A stretch of DNA of 64,000 bases from contig NZ_LT629783.1 of assembly GCF_900105835.1 (NCBI RefSeq), forward strand, positions 3,556,501 through 3,620,500, read 5' to 3'. Numbering within the stretch: position 1 is the first letter of the stretch; each line of letters starts with the position of its first letter. Source of the stretch: Pseudomonas fragi (GTDB lineage: Bacteria > Pseudomonadota > Gammaproteobacteria > Pseudomonadales > Pseudomonadaceae). The position numbers and the translations under genes were made by a program. Of the stretch, positions 16,678 through 25,890 are shown piece by piece. Below the pieces are notes generated by a model. That model was not told the DNA's origin. It did no database searches and was given only the letters and a program-made list of their open reading frames with translations.

Positions 16678-19600
16678 GCCAGACCCATCGCCTGCCCAAC
16701 GGCGGCCGCGTTGACCGCACCAAAGTGCTGAGCTTCACCTTCAACGGTCAGCAATATAAAGGCTACGAAGGCGACAGCCTGGCGGCCGCCTTGTTGGCCA
16801 ACGGCGTTGACGTGATCGGCCGCAGTTTCAAATATTCCCGGCCCCGGGGCATCTACGCCGCCGGTGCCGAAGAACCCAACGCAGTGCTGCAGATCGGCGC
16901 CACCGAAGCCACGCAAATCCCCAACGTGCGCGCCACGCAACAGGCGCTGTACCAAGGCCTGGTCGCCACCAGCACCAACGGCTGGCCCAACGTTAATAAC
17001 GACGTGATGGGCATTCTCGGCAAGGTGGGCGGCAAGCTGATGCCGCCGGGTTTCTACTACAAAACTTTTATGTACCCGCAGTCGTTCTGGATGACCTACG
17101 AGAAGTACATCCGTAAGGCGGCAGGTCTTGGGCGTTCGCCGACCCAGAACGATCCTGATACCTACGACTATATGAACCACCACTGTGACGTGCTGATCGT
17201 CGGCGCTGGCCCTGCGGGGTTGGCAGCAGCATTGGCTGCGGGCCGCAGCGGTGCACGGGTGATCATCGCCGACGAACAGGAAGAGTTCGGCGGCAGCCTG
17301 CTCGACAGCCGCGAAAGCCTGGACGGCAAACCGGCGATGGAATGGGTGGCCAAGGTTATCGCTGAACTCAAGTCACTGCCGGACGTGATCCTGTTGCCCC
17401 GGGCGACGGTGAACGGCTATCACGACCACAACTTCCTGACCATTCACGAACGCCTCACCGACCACCTGGGCGACCGTGCCCCGATCGGTCAGGTGCGCCA
17501 GCGCATCCACCGGGTACGCGCCAAGCGCGTGGTGCTGGCCACCGGCGCCTGCGAGCGGCCATTGGTGTATGGCAACAATGACGTGCCGGGCAATATGCTT
17601 GCCGGTGCCGTGTCCACCTATGTGCGCCGCTATGGCGTGGCGCCGGGCAGAAAACTGGTGCTCAGCACCAACAACGACCACGCCTACCGCGTGGCCCTGG
17701 ACTGGCTTGATGCAGGCCAGCAAGTGGTCGCCGTTGCCGATGCGCGCAGCAACCCGCGGGGTGCGCTGGTTGAAGAAGCGCGGGCCAAGGGCATTCGCAT
17801 CCTCACCGGTAGTGCGGTGATCGAAGCCCGTGGCAGCAAACATGTAACCGGCGCCCGGGTGGCGGCAATTGACGTCAAGGCGCTGAGCGTCGCCAGCCCC
17901 GGTGAATGGCTGGACTGCGACCTGCTGGCCACCTCGGGCGGCTACAGCCCGGTGGTGCATCTGGCCTCGCACCTGGGCGGCAAGCCGACCTGGCGCGAAG
18001 ACATTCTCGGTTTCGTCCCCGGCGAAGCCCCGCAAAAGCGTGTGTGCGTAGGCGGCATCAACGGCGTTTATGCGCTGGGCGACAGCCTGGCCGATGGCTT
18101 TGAAGGTGGCGTGCGAGCGGCCAGCGAAGCGGGTTTCAAGGCGGTGGAAGGCGTGTTGCCCAAAGCCCTGAACCAGTTGCAGGAACCCACCCTGGCGCTG
18201 TTCCATGTGCCCCATGAAAAAGGTACGGCACGCGCGCCCAAGCAATTTGTCGACCTGCAAAACGACGTCACCGCCGCGGCCATCGAACTGGCAACCCGCG
18301 AAGGCTTCGAGTCGGTGGAGCACGTCAAGCGCTACACCGCGCTGGGCTTCGGCACCGACCAGGGCAAACTGGGCAACGTCAACGGGCTGGCCATCGCTGC
18401 ACGCTCGCTGAACGTGACCATCCCGCAGATGGGCACCACCATGTTCCGTCCCAACTACACGCCGGTGACGTTCGGTGCGGTGGCGGGGCGGCATTGCGGG
18501 CATATCTTCGAGCCGGTGCGCTACACCGCGCTGCAAGCCTGGCATGTGAAGCAGGGCGCTGAATTTGAAGATGTCGGCCAGTGGAAACGCCCTTGGTACT
18601 TCCCGCGTAACGGCGAAGATATGCATGCGGCGGTCAAGCGCGAGTGCAAGGCGGTGCGCGACAGCGTCGGCATCCTCGATGCCTCCACCCTGGGCAAGAT
18701 CGACATCCAGGGCCCGGATGCGCGGGAGTTTCTCAACCGCATCTACACCAACGCCTGGACCAAGCTCGACGTGGGCAAGGCCCGCTACGGCCTGATGTGC
18801 AAGGAAGACGGCATGGTCTTCGACGACGGCGTGACGGCCTGCCTGGCTGACAACCATTTCGTCATGACTACCACCACCGGCGGTGCGGCCCGCGTGTTGC
18901 AATGGCTGGAAATTTACCAGCAGACCGAATGGCCAGAGCTGAAGGTTTACTTCACTTCGGTCACCGACCACTACGCGACCCTGACCTTGTCCGGCCCCAA
19001 TAGCCGCAAGTTGCTGAGCGAAGTGACGGATATCGACCTGGACCGCGATGCGTTCCCGTTCATGACCTGGAAAGAAGGCCTGGTGGCGGGCGTGCCGGCG
19101 CGGGTGTTCCGTATCTCGTTTACCGGCGAGCTGTCGTATGAGGTCAATATCCAGGCCGATTACGCGATGGGCGTGCTGGAAAAAATCGTCGAAGCGGGCA
19201 AGCAGTACAACCTCACGCCCTACGGTACCGAGACCATGCACGTGTTGCGGGCCGAGAAGGGTTTCATCATTGTGGGCCAGGACACCGACGGCTCCATGAC
19301 CCCCGACGACTTGAACATGGGCTGGTGCGTGGGCCGCACCAAACCGTTCTCGTGGATCGGCTGGCGCGGCATGAACCGTGAAGACTGCCTGCGTGAACAG
19401 CGCAAGCAACTGGTGGGGCTCAAGCCCGTCAACCCGACCCAATGGCTGCCCGAAGGTGCGCAACTGGTGTTCGACGCCAAACAGGCGATCCCGATGACGA
19501 TGGTCGGCCATGTGACCTCCAGCTATGCGCACAACTCGCTGGGGTATTCGTTTGCAATGGGCGTGGTCAAGGGCGGCTTGAAGCGCATCGGCGAGCGGGT

Positions 19601-19691
19601 GTTTTCGCCCCAGGCGGATGGCAGCGTGATCGAAGCGGAAATTGTGTCTTCGGTGTTCTTCGACCCGAAAGGCGACCGGCAGAATATTTGA
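16674..19691 (+). CDS. soxA: Sarcosine oxidase alpha subunit
   Basis: A 1005-residue protein of the usual length. An N-terminal 2Fe-2S-ferredoxin-like fold (FNGQQYKGYEGDSLAAALLA) is followed by a nucleotide-binding domain (DVLIVGAGPAGLAAALAAG around residue 175). The C-terminal third is the aminomethyltransferase/GcvT fold (DSVGILDASTLGKIDIQGPD), which binds THF and captures the methyl carbon. The complex links betaine breakdown to one-carbon metabolism. Confidence 0.95.
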   Translation: MSQTHRLPNGGRVDRTKVLSFTFNGQQYKGYEGDSLAAALLANGVDVIGRSFKYSRPRGIYAAGAEEPNAVLQIGATEATQIPNVRATQQALYQGLVATSTNGWPNVNNDVMGILGKVGGKLMPPGFYYKTFMYPQSFWMTYEKYIRKAAGLGRSPTQNDPDTYDYMNHHCDVLIVGAGPAGLAAALAAGRSGARVIIADEQEEFGGSLLDSRESLDGKPAMEWVAKVIAELKSLPDVILLPRATVNGYHDHNFLTIHERLTDHLGDRAPIGQVRQRIHRVRAKRVVLATGACERPLVYGNNDVPGNMLAGAVSTYVRRYGVAPGRKLVLSTNNDHAYRVALDWLDAGQQVVAVADARSNPRGALVEEARAKGIRILTGSAVIEARGSKHVTGARVAAIDVKALSVASPGEWLDCDLLATSGGYSPVVHLASHLGGKPTWREDILGFVPGEAPQKRVCVGGINGVYALGDSLADGFEGGVRAASEAGFKAVEGVLPKALNQLQEPTLALFHVPHEKGTARAPKQFVDLQNDVTAAAIELATREGFESVEHVKRYTALGFGTDQGKLGNVNGLAIAARSLNVTIPQMGTTMFRPNYTPVTFGAVAGRHCGHIFEPVRYTALQAWHVKQGAEFEDVGQWKRPWYFPRNGEDMHAAVKRECKAVRDSVGILDASTLGKIDIQGPDAREFLNRIYTNAWTKLDVGKARYGLMCKEDGMVFDDGVTACLADNHFVMTTTTGGAARVLQWLEIYQQTEWPELKVYFTSVTDHYATLTLSGPNSRKLLSEVTDIDLDRDAFPFMTWKEGLVAGVPARVFRISFTGELSYEVNIQADYAMGVLEKIVEAGKQYNLTPYGTETMHVLRAEKGFIIVGQDTDGSMTPDDLNMGWCVGRTKPFSWIGWRGMNREDCLREQRKQLVGLKPVNPTQWLPEGAQLVFDAKQAIPMTMVGHVTSSYAHNSLGYSFAMGVVKGGLKRIGERVFSPQADGSVIEAEIVSSVFFDPKGDRQNI

Positions 19692-19703
19692 ATGGGTGAT
19701 CTC

Positions 19704-20336
19704 ATGACCACAGCCAACGTATACCAACAGCGCCCGGGTTCGGGCGCCAAAGCCGAGTCATCGCTGCACCATGCCAACCTCGCCGGCCTGATTGGCAAGG
19801 GCCGCAAAAACCCCGGCGTGACCGTGCGCGAGAAAAAACTGCTGGGCCACCTGACCCTGCGCGGCGACGGCAAGGATCCGGCCTTTGCCGAAGGCGTGCA
19901 CAAGGCCCTGGGCCTGGAACTGCCCGTGGCCCTGAGCCTGGTGGCCAACGCTGATACCTCGCTGCAATGGATGGGCCCCGATGAATGGCTGCTGATTGTG
20001 CCCGGCGGCCAGGAGTTTGCCGTGGAACAAGCACTGCGGGCAGCGCTGGCGGGGCTGCATATTTCGGTGGTCAACGTCAGTGGCGGGCAACAGTTGCTGG
20101 AACTGAGCGGGCCGAAGGTGCGCGAGGTACTGATGAAGTCCACCAGTTATGACGTACACCCGGACAACTTCCCGGTGGGCAAGGCCGTGGGCACGGTGTT
20201 CGTCAAGTCGCAACTGGTGATCCGCCACACGGCTGAAGACACCTGGGAACTGCTGATCCGCCGCAGCTTTTCGGATTACTGGTGGTTATGGTTGCAGGAT
20301 GCGGCGGCGGAATACGGGTTGAGCGTGGAAGCGTAA
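19704..20336 (+). CDS. soxG: Sarcosine oxidase gamma subunit
   Basis: A 210-residue gamma subunit, a short GcvT-like fold (SLQWMGPDEWLLIVP, GQQLLELSGPKVREVL). I prefer ATG 19704 (MTTANVYQQRPG) over 19692 because GGGTGA lies just before it and the family begins there. It ends the soxBDAG block; a REP pair separates it from purU. Confidence 0.93.
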   Translation: MTTANVYQQRPGSGAKAESSLHHANLAGLIGKGRKNPGVTVREKKLLGHLTLRGDGKDPAFAEGVHKALGLELPVALSLVANADTSLQWMGPDEWLLIVPGGQEFAVEQALRAALAGLHISVVNVSGGQQLLELSGPKVREVLMKSTSYDVHPDNFPVGKAVGTVFVKSQLVIRHTAEDTWELLIRRSFSDYWWLWLQDAAAEYGLSVEA

Positions 20337-20353
20337 ACCCGCCTGCTGTCCCC

Positions 20354-20440
20354 TGTGGGAGCGGGCTTGCTCGCGATGCTGACAACTTGGTACATCTGAA
20401 TAACCGAGATGCTGCAATCGCGAGCAAGCCCGCTCCCACA
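20354..20440. repeat. REP inverted pair (family 1) between soxG and purU
   Basis: TGTGGGAGCGGGCTTGCTCG facing CGAGCAAGCCCGCTCCCACA. It lies between two genes of the same catabolic run. Confidence 0.95.
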
Positions 20441-20481
20441 CCTGTAAGTGCGCATTCCAACAACAACCAAGGACTCCCGCC

Positions 20482-21339
20482 ATGAGCCGCGCCCCCGACA
20501 CCTGGATCCTCACCGCCGACTGCCCGAGCCTGCTGGGCACGGTGGACGCGGTTACCCGTTATCTGTTCGAGCACCGCTGCTACGTCACCGAGCACCATTC
20601 CTTCGACGACCAGCGCTCGGCGCGGTTTTTTATCCGCGTGGAATTCCGCCAGCCCGACGGCTTCGATGAGCACGAATTTCGCGCAGGCCTGGCCGAACGC
20701 GGTCAGGCGTTCGGCATGACTTTCGAACTGACACCGCCACACCATCGGCCAAAAGTGCTGATCATGGTGTCCAAAGCCGACCACTGCCTCAACGACCTGC
20801 TCTATCGCCAGCGTATCGGCCAGTTGTCGATGGACGTGGTGGCCGTGGTCTCCAATCACCCCGATCTGGAGCCGCTGGCGCAATGGCACGGCATCCCCTA
20901 CCACCACTTCGCCCTCGACCCGGCCAACAAGCCCGCGCAGGAGGCCAAAGTCTGGCAAGTGATCGAAGACACCGGCGCCGAACTGGTGATCCTCGCCCGT
21001 TACATGCAAGTGCTGTCCCCCGAGCTGTGCCGCAAGCTCGACGGCAAGGCGATCAATATCCACCACTCCCTGCTGCCCGGTTTCAAGGGCGCCAAGCCCT
21101 ATCACCAGGCCTACGAAAAAGGCGTCAAGCTGGTGGGCGCCACCGCCCATTACATCAACAACGACCTCGACGAAGGCCCGATCATTGCCCAGGGCGTCGA
21201 GGTGGTAGACCACAGCCACTACCCCGAAGACCTGATCGCCAAGGGCCGCGATATCGAAGCGCAAACCCTGGCCCGAGGCGTGGGCTATCACATTGAACGG
21301 CGCGTTTTCCTAAATGGAGGTCGTACGGTGGTGCTGTGA
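20482..21339 (+). CDS. purU: Formyltetrahydrofolate deformylase
   Basis: A 285-residue PurU, hydrolysing 10-formyl-THF to formate and THF. An N-terminal ACT domain (TWILTADCPSLLGTVDAVTR) is followed by a formyltransferase-like catalytic domain with HHSLLPGFKGAKPYHQAY and a downstream Asp in NNDLDEGPII. Next to sox and fdhA, it should recycle the THF loaded by sarcosine oxidation. This corresponds to the purU2 copy of P. aeruginosa. Confidence 0.94.
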   Translation: MSRAPDTWILTADCPSLLGTVDAVTRYLFEHRCYVTEHHSFDDQRSARFFIRVEFRQPDGFDEHEFRAGLAERGQAFGMTFELTPPHHRPKVLIMVSKADHCLNDLLYRQRIGQLSMDVVAVVSNHPDLEPLAQWHGIPYHHFALDPANKPAQEAKVWQVIEDTGAELVILARYMQVLSPELCRKLDGKAINIHHSLLPGFKGAKPYHQAYEKGVKLVGATAHYINNDLDEGPIIAQGVEVVDHSHYPEDLIAKGRDIEAQTLARGVGYHIERRVFLNGGRTVVL

Positions 21340-21405
21340 GCCCGCGCCACCTTCTAAGCTGCAAGCAGCAAGTTAATCCCTCCAATAACAACAAGGGTGA
21401 ATACG

Positions 21406-22605
21406 ATGGCTGACAATCGCGGTGTGGTGTACCTGGGCAACGGTCAGGTAGAAGTACAAAGCATTCCTTTCCCCAAGATGCAGAACCCCCAGGGCAAACC
21501 CATCCACCACGGCGTGATCCTGCGGGTGGTGTCGACCAATATCTGCGGCTCCGACCAGCATATGGTGCGTGGCCGCACCACGGCGCAAACCGGGCTGGTG
21601 CTGGGCCATGAGATCACCGGTGAGGTGATCGAGGCCGGGCGCGATGTGGAACACCTGAAAGTCGGCGACCTGGTGTCGGTGCCGTTTAACGTGGCGTGCG
21701 GCCGCTGCCGCAGTTGCAAGGAGCAGAACACTGGTGTGTGTCTGACCGTCAACCCGGCCCGTCCCGGCGGCGCATATGGTTACGTGGACATGGGCGACTG
21801 GGTTGGCGGTCAGGCTGAATATGTATTGGTGCCGTATGCCGATTTCAACCTGCTCAAGCTGCCCAATCGTGATGCGGCGATGGAAAAAATCCGCGACCTG
21901 ACCTGCCTCTCCGACATCCTGCCCACCGGTTATCACGGCGCAGTCACTGCTGGCGTTGGCCCGGGCAGCACGGTGTATATCGCCGGCGCTGGCCCGGTGG
22001 GCCTGGCGGCTGCGGCCTCGGCGCGCTTGCTGGGGGCGGCGGTGGTGATTGTCGGCGACGTTAACCCGATTCGCCTGGCCCACGCCAAGGCCCAGGGTTT
22101 TGAGATTGCCGATTTGTCCAAGGACACGCCGTTGCACGAACAGATCGCCGAGTTGTTGGGCGAGCCTGAAGTGGACTGTGCAGTGGATGCCGTGGGCTTT
22201 GAAGCGCGCGGTCACGGCCATGACGGGGTCAAGCACGAAGCACCGGCCACAGTGCTCAACTCGTTGATGGGCGTAGTGCGGGTAGCGGGCAAGATCGGCA
22301 TTCCGGGCTTGTATGTGACCGAAGACCCGGGCGCGGTGGACGCGGCGGCGAAGAAGGGCAGCCTGAGCATCCGCTTCGGGTTGGGCTGGGCCAAGTCCCA
22401 CAGCTTCCACACCGGCCAGACCCCGGTGATGAAATACAACCGCCAACTGATGCAGGCGATCATGTGGGACCGGATCAAGATTGCTGACATTGTGGGTGTA
22501 GAAGTCATCAGCCTGGACGAAGCCCCACGGGGCTATGGCGAGTTCGATGCCGGTGTGCCGAAGAAATTCGTGATCGACCCGCACCGGATGTTCAGCAAGG
22601 GCTAA
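21406..22605 (+). CDS. fdhA: Glutathione-independent formaldehyde dehydrogenase
   Basis: A 399-residue zinc alcohol-dehydrogenase family enzyme oxidising formaldehyde to formate with NAD. The catalytic zinc ligands C47 (ICGSDQHM) and H68 (GHEITGEV) are present, as is the structural zinc loop (CGRCRSCKEQNTGVC). The NAD motif is IAGAGPVGLAAAASA. I start at ATG 21406, preceded by AAGGGTG; three extra codons upstream are possible. It detoxifies the formaldehyde released by GbcAB. Confidence 0.95.
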   Translation: MADNRGVVYLGNGQVEVQSIPFPKMQNPQGKPIHHGVILRVVSTNICGSDQHMVRGRTTAQTGLVLGHEITGEVIEAGRDVEHLKVGDLVSVPFNVACGRCRSCKEQNTGVCLTVNPARPGGAYGYVDMGDWVGGQAEYVLVPYADFNLLKLPNRDAAMEKIRDLTCLSDILPTGYHGAVTAGVGPGSTVYIAGAGPVGLAAAASARLLGAAVVIVGDVNPIRLAHAKAQGFEIADLSKDTPLHEQIAELLGEPEVDCAVDAVGFEARGHGHDGVKHEAPATVLNSLMGVVRVAGKIGIPGLYVTEDPGAVDAAAKKGSLSIRFGLGWAKSHSFHTGQTPVMKYNRQLMQAIMWDRIKIADIVGVEVISLDEAPRGYGEFDAGVPKKFVIDPHRMFSKG

Positions 22606-22621
22606 ACACCACCACCAACCC

Positions 22622-22708
22622 TGTGGGAGCGGGCTTGCCCGCGATTGCAGCACCTCGGTTATTAAGGTGTACCGAGTTGTCTGCATCGCGAGCAAGCCCG
22701 CTCCCACA
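22622..22708. repeat. REP inverted pair (family 1) after fdhA
   Basis: Arms TGTGGGAGCGGGCTTGCCCG and CGAGCAAGCCCGCTCCCACA, between the convergent fdhA and anti-sigma genes. Confidence 0.95.
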
Positions 22709-22724
22709 AGTGCGTGGATTGTTT

Positions 22725-23399
22725 TTACAGGCTGGCCAGCGGCCCCTGATACAGCACCGGGCCCGTCGGTTGCCCGGTCGGCGAGCCGCCTTGCGGTTCA
22801 AGGCTGACCGCCAGCACCACCGGAATCCTGATCAATTGCTGCTGGGTTTGGCTAAGGGTGATCCGGCCATCGCCATCGCGGGGGATCAGGCCCAGGGACA
22901 CCGGTTTTCCTTCGACCGGTATCGCCCACAACTCCAGGCTGCGGCCGCCATCCACCGCCGCCAGTTCCAGTGGCCGCACCTTCAGGTAGTCGCTGTGGGC
23001 CTCGATGCTCAGGCCCGGCTGCGCCGTACCACTGAGCAGGGTGGCCTTGTACTGCACGCTGTCGCGGTTGTAGAGCAGGCCCACGGTCAGGGCAATCAGC
23101 AAGGAACAGGCCAGCGCACTCAGGCGTACCCAGCTCCAGAACGGCCGCCTGGCCGGCACATGCAGGGTTTGCGGTTCGATGCGCGCCACGATGGCCTGCC
23201 ACACATGGTCGGGCACGGGTTGCTCGACCAAAGGCTCGGTCAACTGGCTGAGGTGGGTGTTCCAGCGCGCCAGTTCGGCGCGCAGCGGCGCATCGTCTTG
23301 CAGCAGATGCTCGAAGCGTTTGCGGGCGGTGGGCGGCATCAGGCCGATGGCGTAGTCGGCGGCCAGCGCACGGCGCCGTTCGGGGGTTTGATAGTTCAT
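22725..23399 (-). CDS. Anti-sigma factor (RskA-like, single transmembrane)
   Basis: A 224-residue protein beginning MNYQTPERRRALAADYAIGL. The N-terminal 75 residues resemble the zinc-free anti-sigma domain of the RskA/ChrR type. One membrane helix follows at about 95-115 (LSALACSLLIALTVGLLY), then a periplasmic RskA-like domain (LELWAIPVEGKPVSLGLIP). It overlaps the upstream ECF sigma gene by 4 bp, so it presumably holds that sigma factor at the membrane until a signal arrives. The inducing signal is unknown. Confidence 0.85.
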   Translation of the reverse strand: MNYQTPERRRALAADYAIGLMPPTARKRFEHLLQDDAPLRAELARWNTHLSQLTEPLVEQPVPDHVWQAIVARIEPQTLHVPARRPFWSWVRLSALACSLLIALTVGLLYNRDSVQYKATLLSGTAQPGLSIEAHSDYLKVRPLELAAVDGGRSLELWAIPVEGKPVSLGLIPRDGDGRITLSQTQQQLIRIPVVLAVSLEPQGGSPTGQPTGPVLYQGPLASL

Positions 23400-24028
23400 G
23401 ATTCCAGGCACCTGCGCAGTCGCTCCATGCCCCGGCGAATCCAGGATTTGACCGAACCCAGAGGCGCGGCCAATTGCTGCGCCAGTTCACTGGCGCTCAG
23501 CCCATGAAAATAGGCGATGGTGATGCTCTGGCGCTGCATGCTTTCGAGGCCTTCCAGGCACTGGTTGAGAGCACGGGCCTCGCGGGCGCTGCCCAGTTGG
23601 TCGAGGGCGCTGGGGCTGTCATCGGCCACGGCGTCCTGCTGCAGGTCGCTCAATGGCAATTCGCGGTGTTTGCGCAACTGGTCGATGGCCTGGTTGCGGG
23701 TGATGGTGATCATCCAGGTCAGCGGTGACGACAAATGGGCCTGGTAACGCGAGGCGTTGTGCCAGATACGCACAAAACTTTCCTGCACCACTTCTTCGGC
23801 CAGATCACTGCGCCCCATGCAGCGCAAAGCCACGCTGTACAAGCGCGGGGCCACGCTGCGATAGAGGGTTTCGAAGGCACGCCGATTACCCAATGAGCAT
23901 TGGGCCAGGAGCTTTTCAAGGTAATCGGTATTGGCAGTTAAAATAGCTGTTCTCCCCTCAAAAAAAGCCAGGACTTCAGACCAGTTGTCGGTTGAGGGTA
24001 GTTCAGGGGGTGGGGTTGTTCCAATCAT
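23396..24028 (-). CDS. ECF RNA polymerase sigma factor (SigK-like)
   Basis: A 210-residue group IV sigma factor. Region 2 is RAFETLYRSVAPRLYSVALR through SPLTWMITITRNQAIDQLRK, and region 4 is QSITIAYFHGLSASELAQ with PLGSVKSWIRRGMERLR. I start at ATG 24028 (MIGTTPPPEL), which has GAGGTG 8 bases upstream; the frame continues 17 codons further. It forms a two-gene unit with the anti-sigma gene and is divergent from a DUF2780 gene that carries an ECF-like promoter. Confidence 0.9.
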   Translation of the reverse strand: MIGTTPPPELPSTDNWSEVLAFFEGRTAILTANTDYLEKLLAQCSLGNRRAFETLYRSVAPRLYSVALRCMGRSDLAEEVVQESFVRIWHNASRYQAHLSSPLTWMITITRNQAIDQLRKHRELPLSDLQQDAVADDSPSALDQLGSAREARALNQCLEGLESMQRQSITIAYFHGLSASELAQQLAAPLGSVKSWIRRGMERLRRCLES

Positions 24029-24128
24029 GTGAGGCACCTCGCTACCCGGTATACGCAGGCAAGGGCTCAGCGGATGCACCTGTTTTCAATTAAGATTGCG
24101 GGCCGTTTGATCCGATAGTGGCACTTGG

Positions 24129-24155
24129 GAACATCTGCCCGGGTTTCGGGTCAAA
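24129..24155 (+). promoter_or_regulatory. ECF-type promoter for the DUF2780 gene
   Basis: GAACAT at 24129-24134 and TCAAA at 24151-24155 are separated by 16 bp, close to the AlgU/RpoE pattern GAACTT-N16-TCTGA. It points to the DUF2780 gene 55 bp downstream. Either AlgU or the adjacent ECF sigma could read it. Confidence 0.5.
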
Positions 24156-24210
24156 CCCATAGTTTTACCGCCCCATTGCGGGCGGCATTTTGGTTCTAGA
24201 GGTTGAAGCG

Positions 24211-24768
24211 ATGAAAAAGTTGAGCGGCGTGGCACTGGCAACATTGATGACCGTGGCAGCGAGCCCGGTGTTTGCAGGTTTCAGCCTGAGCGACGTGGCC
24301 AACGTGGCTGCGCAAGTGCAGGGCGGCAACGGCAATGGCGCAACCACGGACAAGTCGGCACAAGCCGTGCAAATGCTGACCAAGGTCAACGAGCTGGGCG
24401 TCAAGCCTGAGCAGGCCGCGGGCGGTATTGGCGCAATGTTGAGCCTGGCGAAAAACCAGCTGACCTCCAGCGACTACTCCGAACTGACCAAGCAAGTGCC
24501 AGGCGTGAACAAGCTGGCAGGCGCCGGAGCCCTGGGCCAACTGAGCCAGTTGGGCGGCCTGCTGGGCAAGTCCAATGGCGTTTCCGAGACCGCAACCAGC
24601 GCTGTCAGCAACGTGGCCAACACCGACCAGCTCAACAGCGCCTTTACTGCGCTGGGCATGCAGGACGGCATGGTTGCCAAGTTCGCACCGGTATTGCTGG
24701 ACTACTTCAAAGGTCAGAACGTCAGCACTTCGCTGCTGAGCAAACTGAGCAGCGCCTGGGGCGTTTAA
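24211..24768 (+). CDS. Secreted DUF2780 protein
   Basis: A 185-residue exported protein with a signal peptide (MKKLSGVALATLMTVAASPVFA). The mature part is Gly/Ala/Leu/Gln-rich, contains VGLMxG-like repeats such as GALGQLSQLGGLLG, and fits DUF2780 (a VcgC/VcgE-related family). The start at 24211 has GAGG upstream. It is divergent from the ECF sigma/anti-sigma pair, so envelope-stress control is plausible. The function is unknown. Confidence 0.85.
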   Translation: MKKLSGVALATLMTVAASPVFAGFSLSDVANVAAQVQGGNGNGATTDKSAQAVQMLTKVNELGVKPEQAAGGIGAMLSLAKNQLTSSDYSELTKQVPGVNKLAGAGALGQLSQLGGLLGKSNGVSETATSAVSNVANTDQLNSAFTALGMQDGMVAKFAPVLLDYFKGQNVSTSLLSKLSSAWGV

Positions 24769-24771
24769 AGG

Positions 24772-25659
24772 CTAGCCGCGCTCGGCACGCAAAGTGCTGA
24801 TGCGCTGGTCTTTCAGGGTCCAGAGCTGGTTGACCCAGCCCTGGACCTGTTCACGGAACACCGGGTCGTTTTCGTAATCGCCTTGCCACAATGCCGGATC
24901 CAGTTCGCGGGTCTGTATGTCGACAATCACCTTGGGCACCTGCCCGCTGATCAACTGCCAGAAGCCCGGAATCTTTGCCTGTGGATACACCACGGTCACG
25001 TCGAGCACGGCATCCAGTTGTTCGCCCATCGCCGCCAGCACAAACGCCACGCCGCCTGCCTTGGGCTTGAGCAGCCAGGTATAGGGTGACTGTTGCTGCG
25101 CGTGTTTGACCGGGGTAAAGCGCGTGCCTTCGAGGTAATTGACGATAGTGACCGGCTGGCGCTTGAACAGCTCGCAGGCGGCCCGGGTGATCTTCAGGTC
25201 TTCGCCTTTGAGCTGCGGGTGTTTGGCCAGAAAGGCCTTGGAATAGCGTTTCATGAACGGGTAGTCGAGGGCCCACCAGGCCAGGCCGAGGAAGGGCACC
25301 CAGATCAGTTCTTTTTTCAGGAAGAATTTGAAGAACGGCGTACGTCGGTTAAGGCCCTGCATCAGGGCGGGGATATCAACCCAGGACTGGTGATTGCTGA
25401 TCACCAGATACGAGGTATCACGGCTCAGGCCTTCGGCGCCGCGAATGTCCCATTGGGTGGGCAGGCACAGGGCAAAAATGCGTTTGTCGATTTCGGACCA
25501 GGTTTCGGCGATCCACATCACCGCCCGCGAATTGTAATCGCGCAGGCGCCCCGACGATGCCAGTTTGAGCAGGGCAAACAGCATCAACGGCCCGAACAGA
25601 ATCAGGGTGTTGCACAGCAATAACAGGGTGACCAGACAGCCGGTGAGCAGGCGGCGCAT
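24772..25659 (-). CDS. YihG-like 1-acylglycerol-3-phosphate acyltransferase family protein
   Basis: A 295-residue membrane acyltransferase. An N-terminal hydrophobic helix (LLTGCLVTLLLLCNTLILFG) precedes the NHX4D motif in VISNHQSWVDIP and the EGTRFTP motif of lysophospholipid acyltransferases. It probably transfers acyl chains onto a lysophospholipid; YihG of E. coli is the nearest named relative I recognise. The start is ATG 25659; a TTG two codons earlier is less likely. It converges with the DUF2780 gene, 3 bp apart. Confidence 0.85.
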   Translation of the reverse strand: MRRLLTGCLVTLLLLCNTLILFGPLMLFALLKLASSGRLRDYNSRAVMWIAETWSEIDKRIFALCLPTQWDIRGAEGLSRDTSYLVISNHQSWVDIPALMQGLNRRTPFFKFFLKKELIWVPFLGLAWWALDYPFMKRYSKAFLAKHPQLKGEDLKITRAACELFKRQPVTIVNYLEGTRFTPVKHAQQQSPYTWLLKPKAGGVAFVLAAMGEQLDAVLDVTVVYPQAKIPGFWQLISGQVPKVIVDIQTRELDPALWQGDYENDPVFREQVQGWVNQLWTLKDQRISTLRAERG

Positions 25660-25734
25660 AAGCAACTCTTGAACGTTTAAGGACTGGTCATGATAAGCAG
25701 ACTGGCGTAGAACGCCAAATCAATGACCCGTCTT

Positions 25735-25822
25735 TGTGGGAGCGGGCTTGCTCGCGATGCAGACAGCTCGGTGTATCAGACATGGCCGCAGTGATGCTAT
25801 CGCGAGCAAGCCCGCTCCCACA
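25735..25822. repeat. REP inverted pair (family 1)
   Basis: TGTGGGAGCGGGCTTGCTCG against CGAGCAAGCCCGCTCCCACA, between the divergent acyltransferase and retropepsin-like genes. Confidence 0.95.
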
Positions 25823-25890
25823 GAAAAAAGCGTTGTGAACCTACTGCGGGGCCGTGGTCTAACCTGCACTCTTTGAAAGGAAATGCCTGC

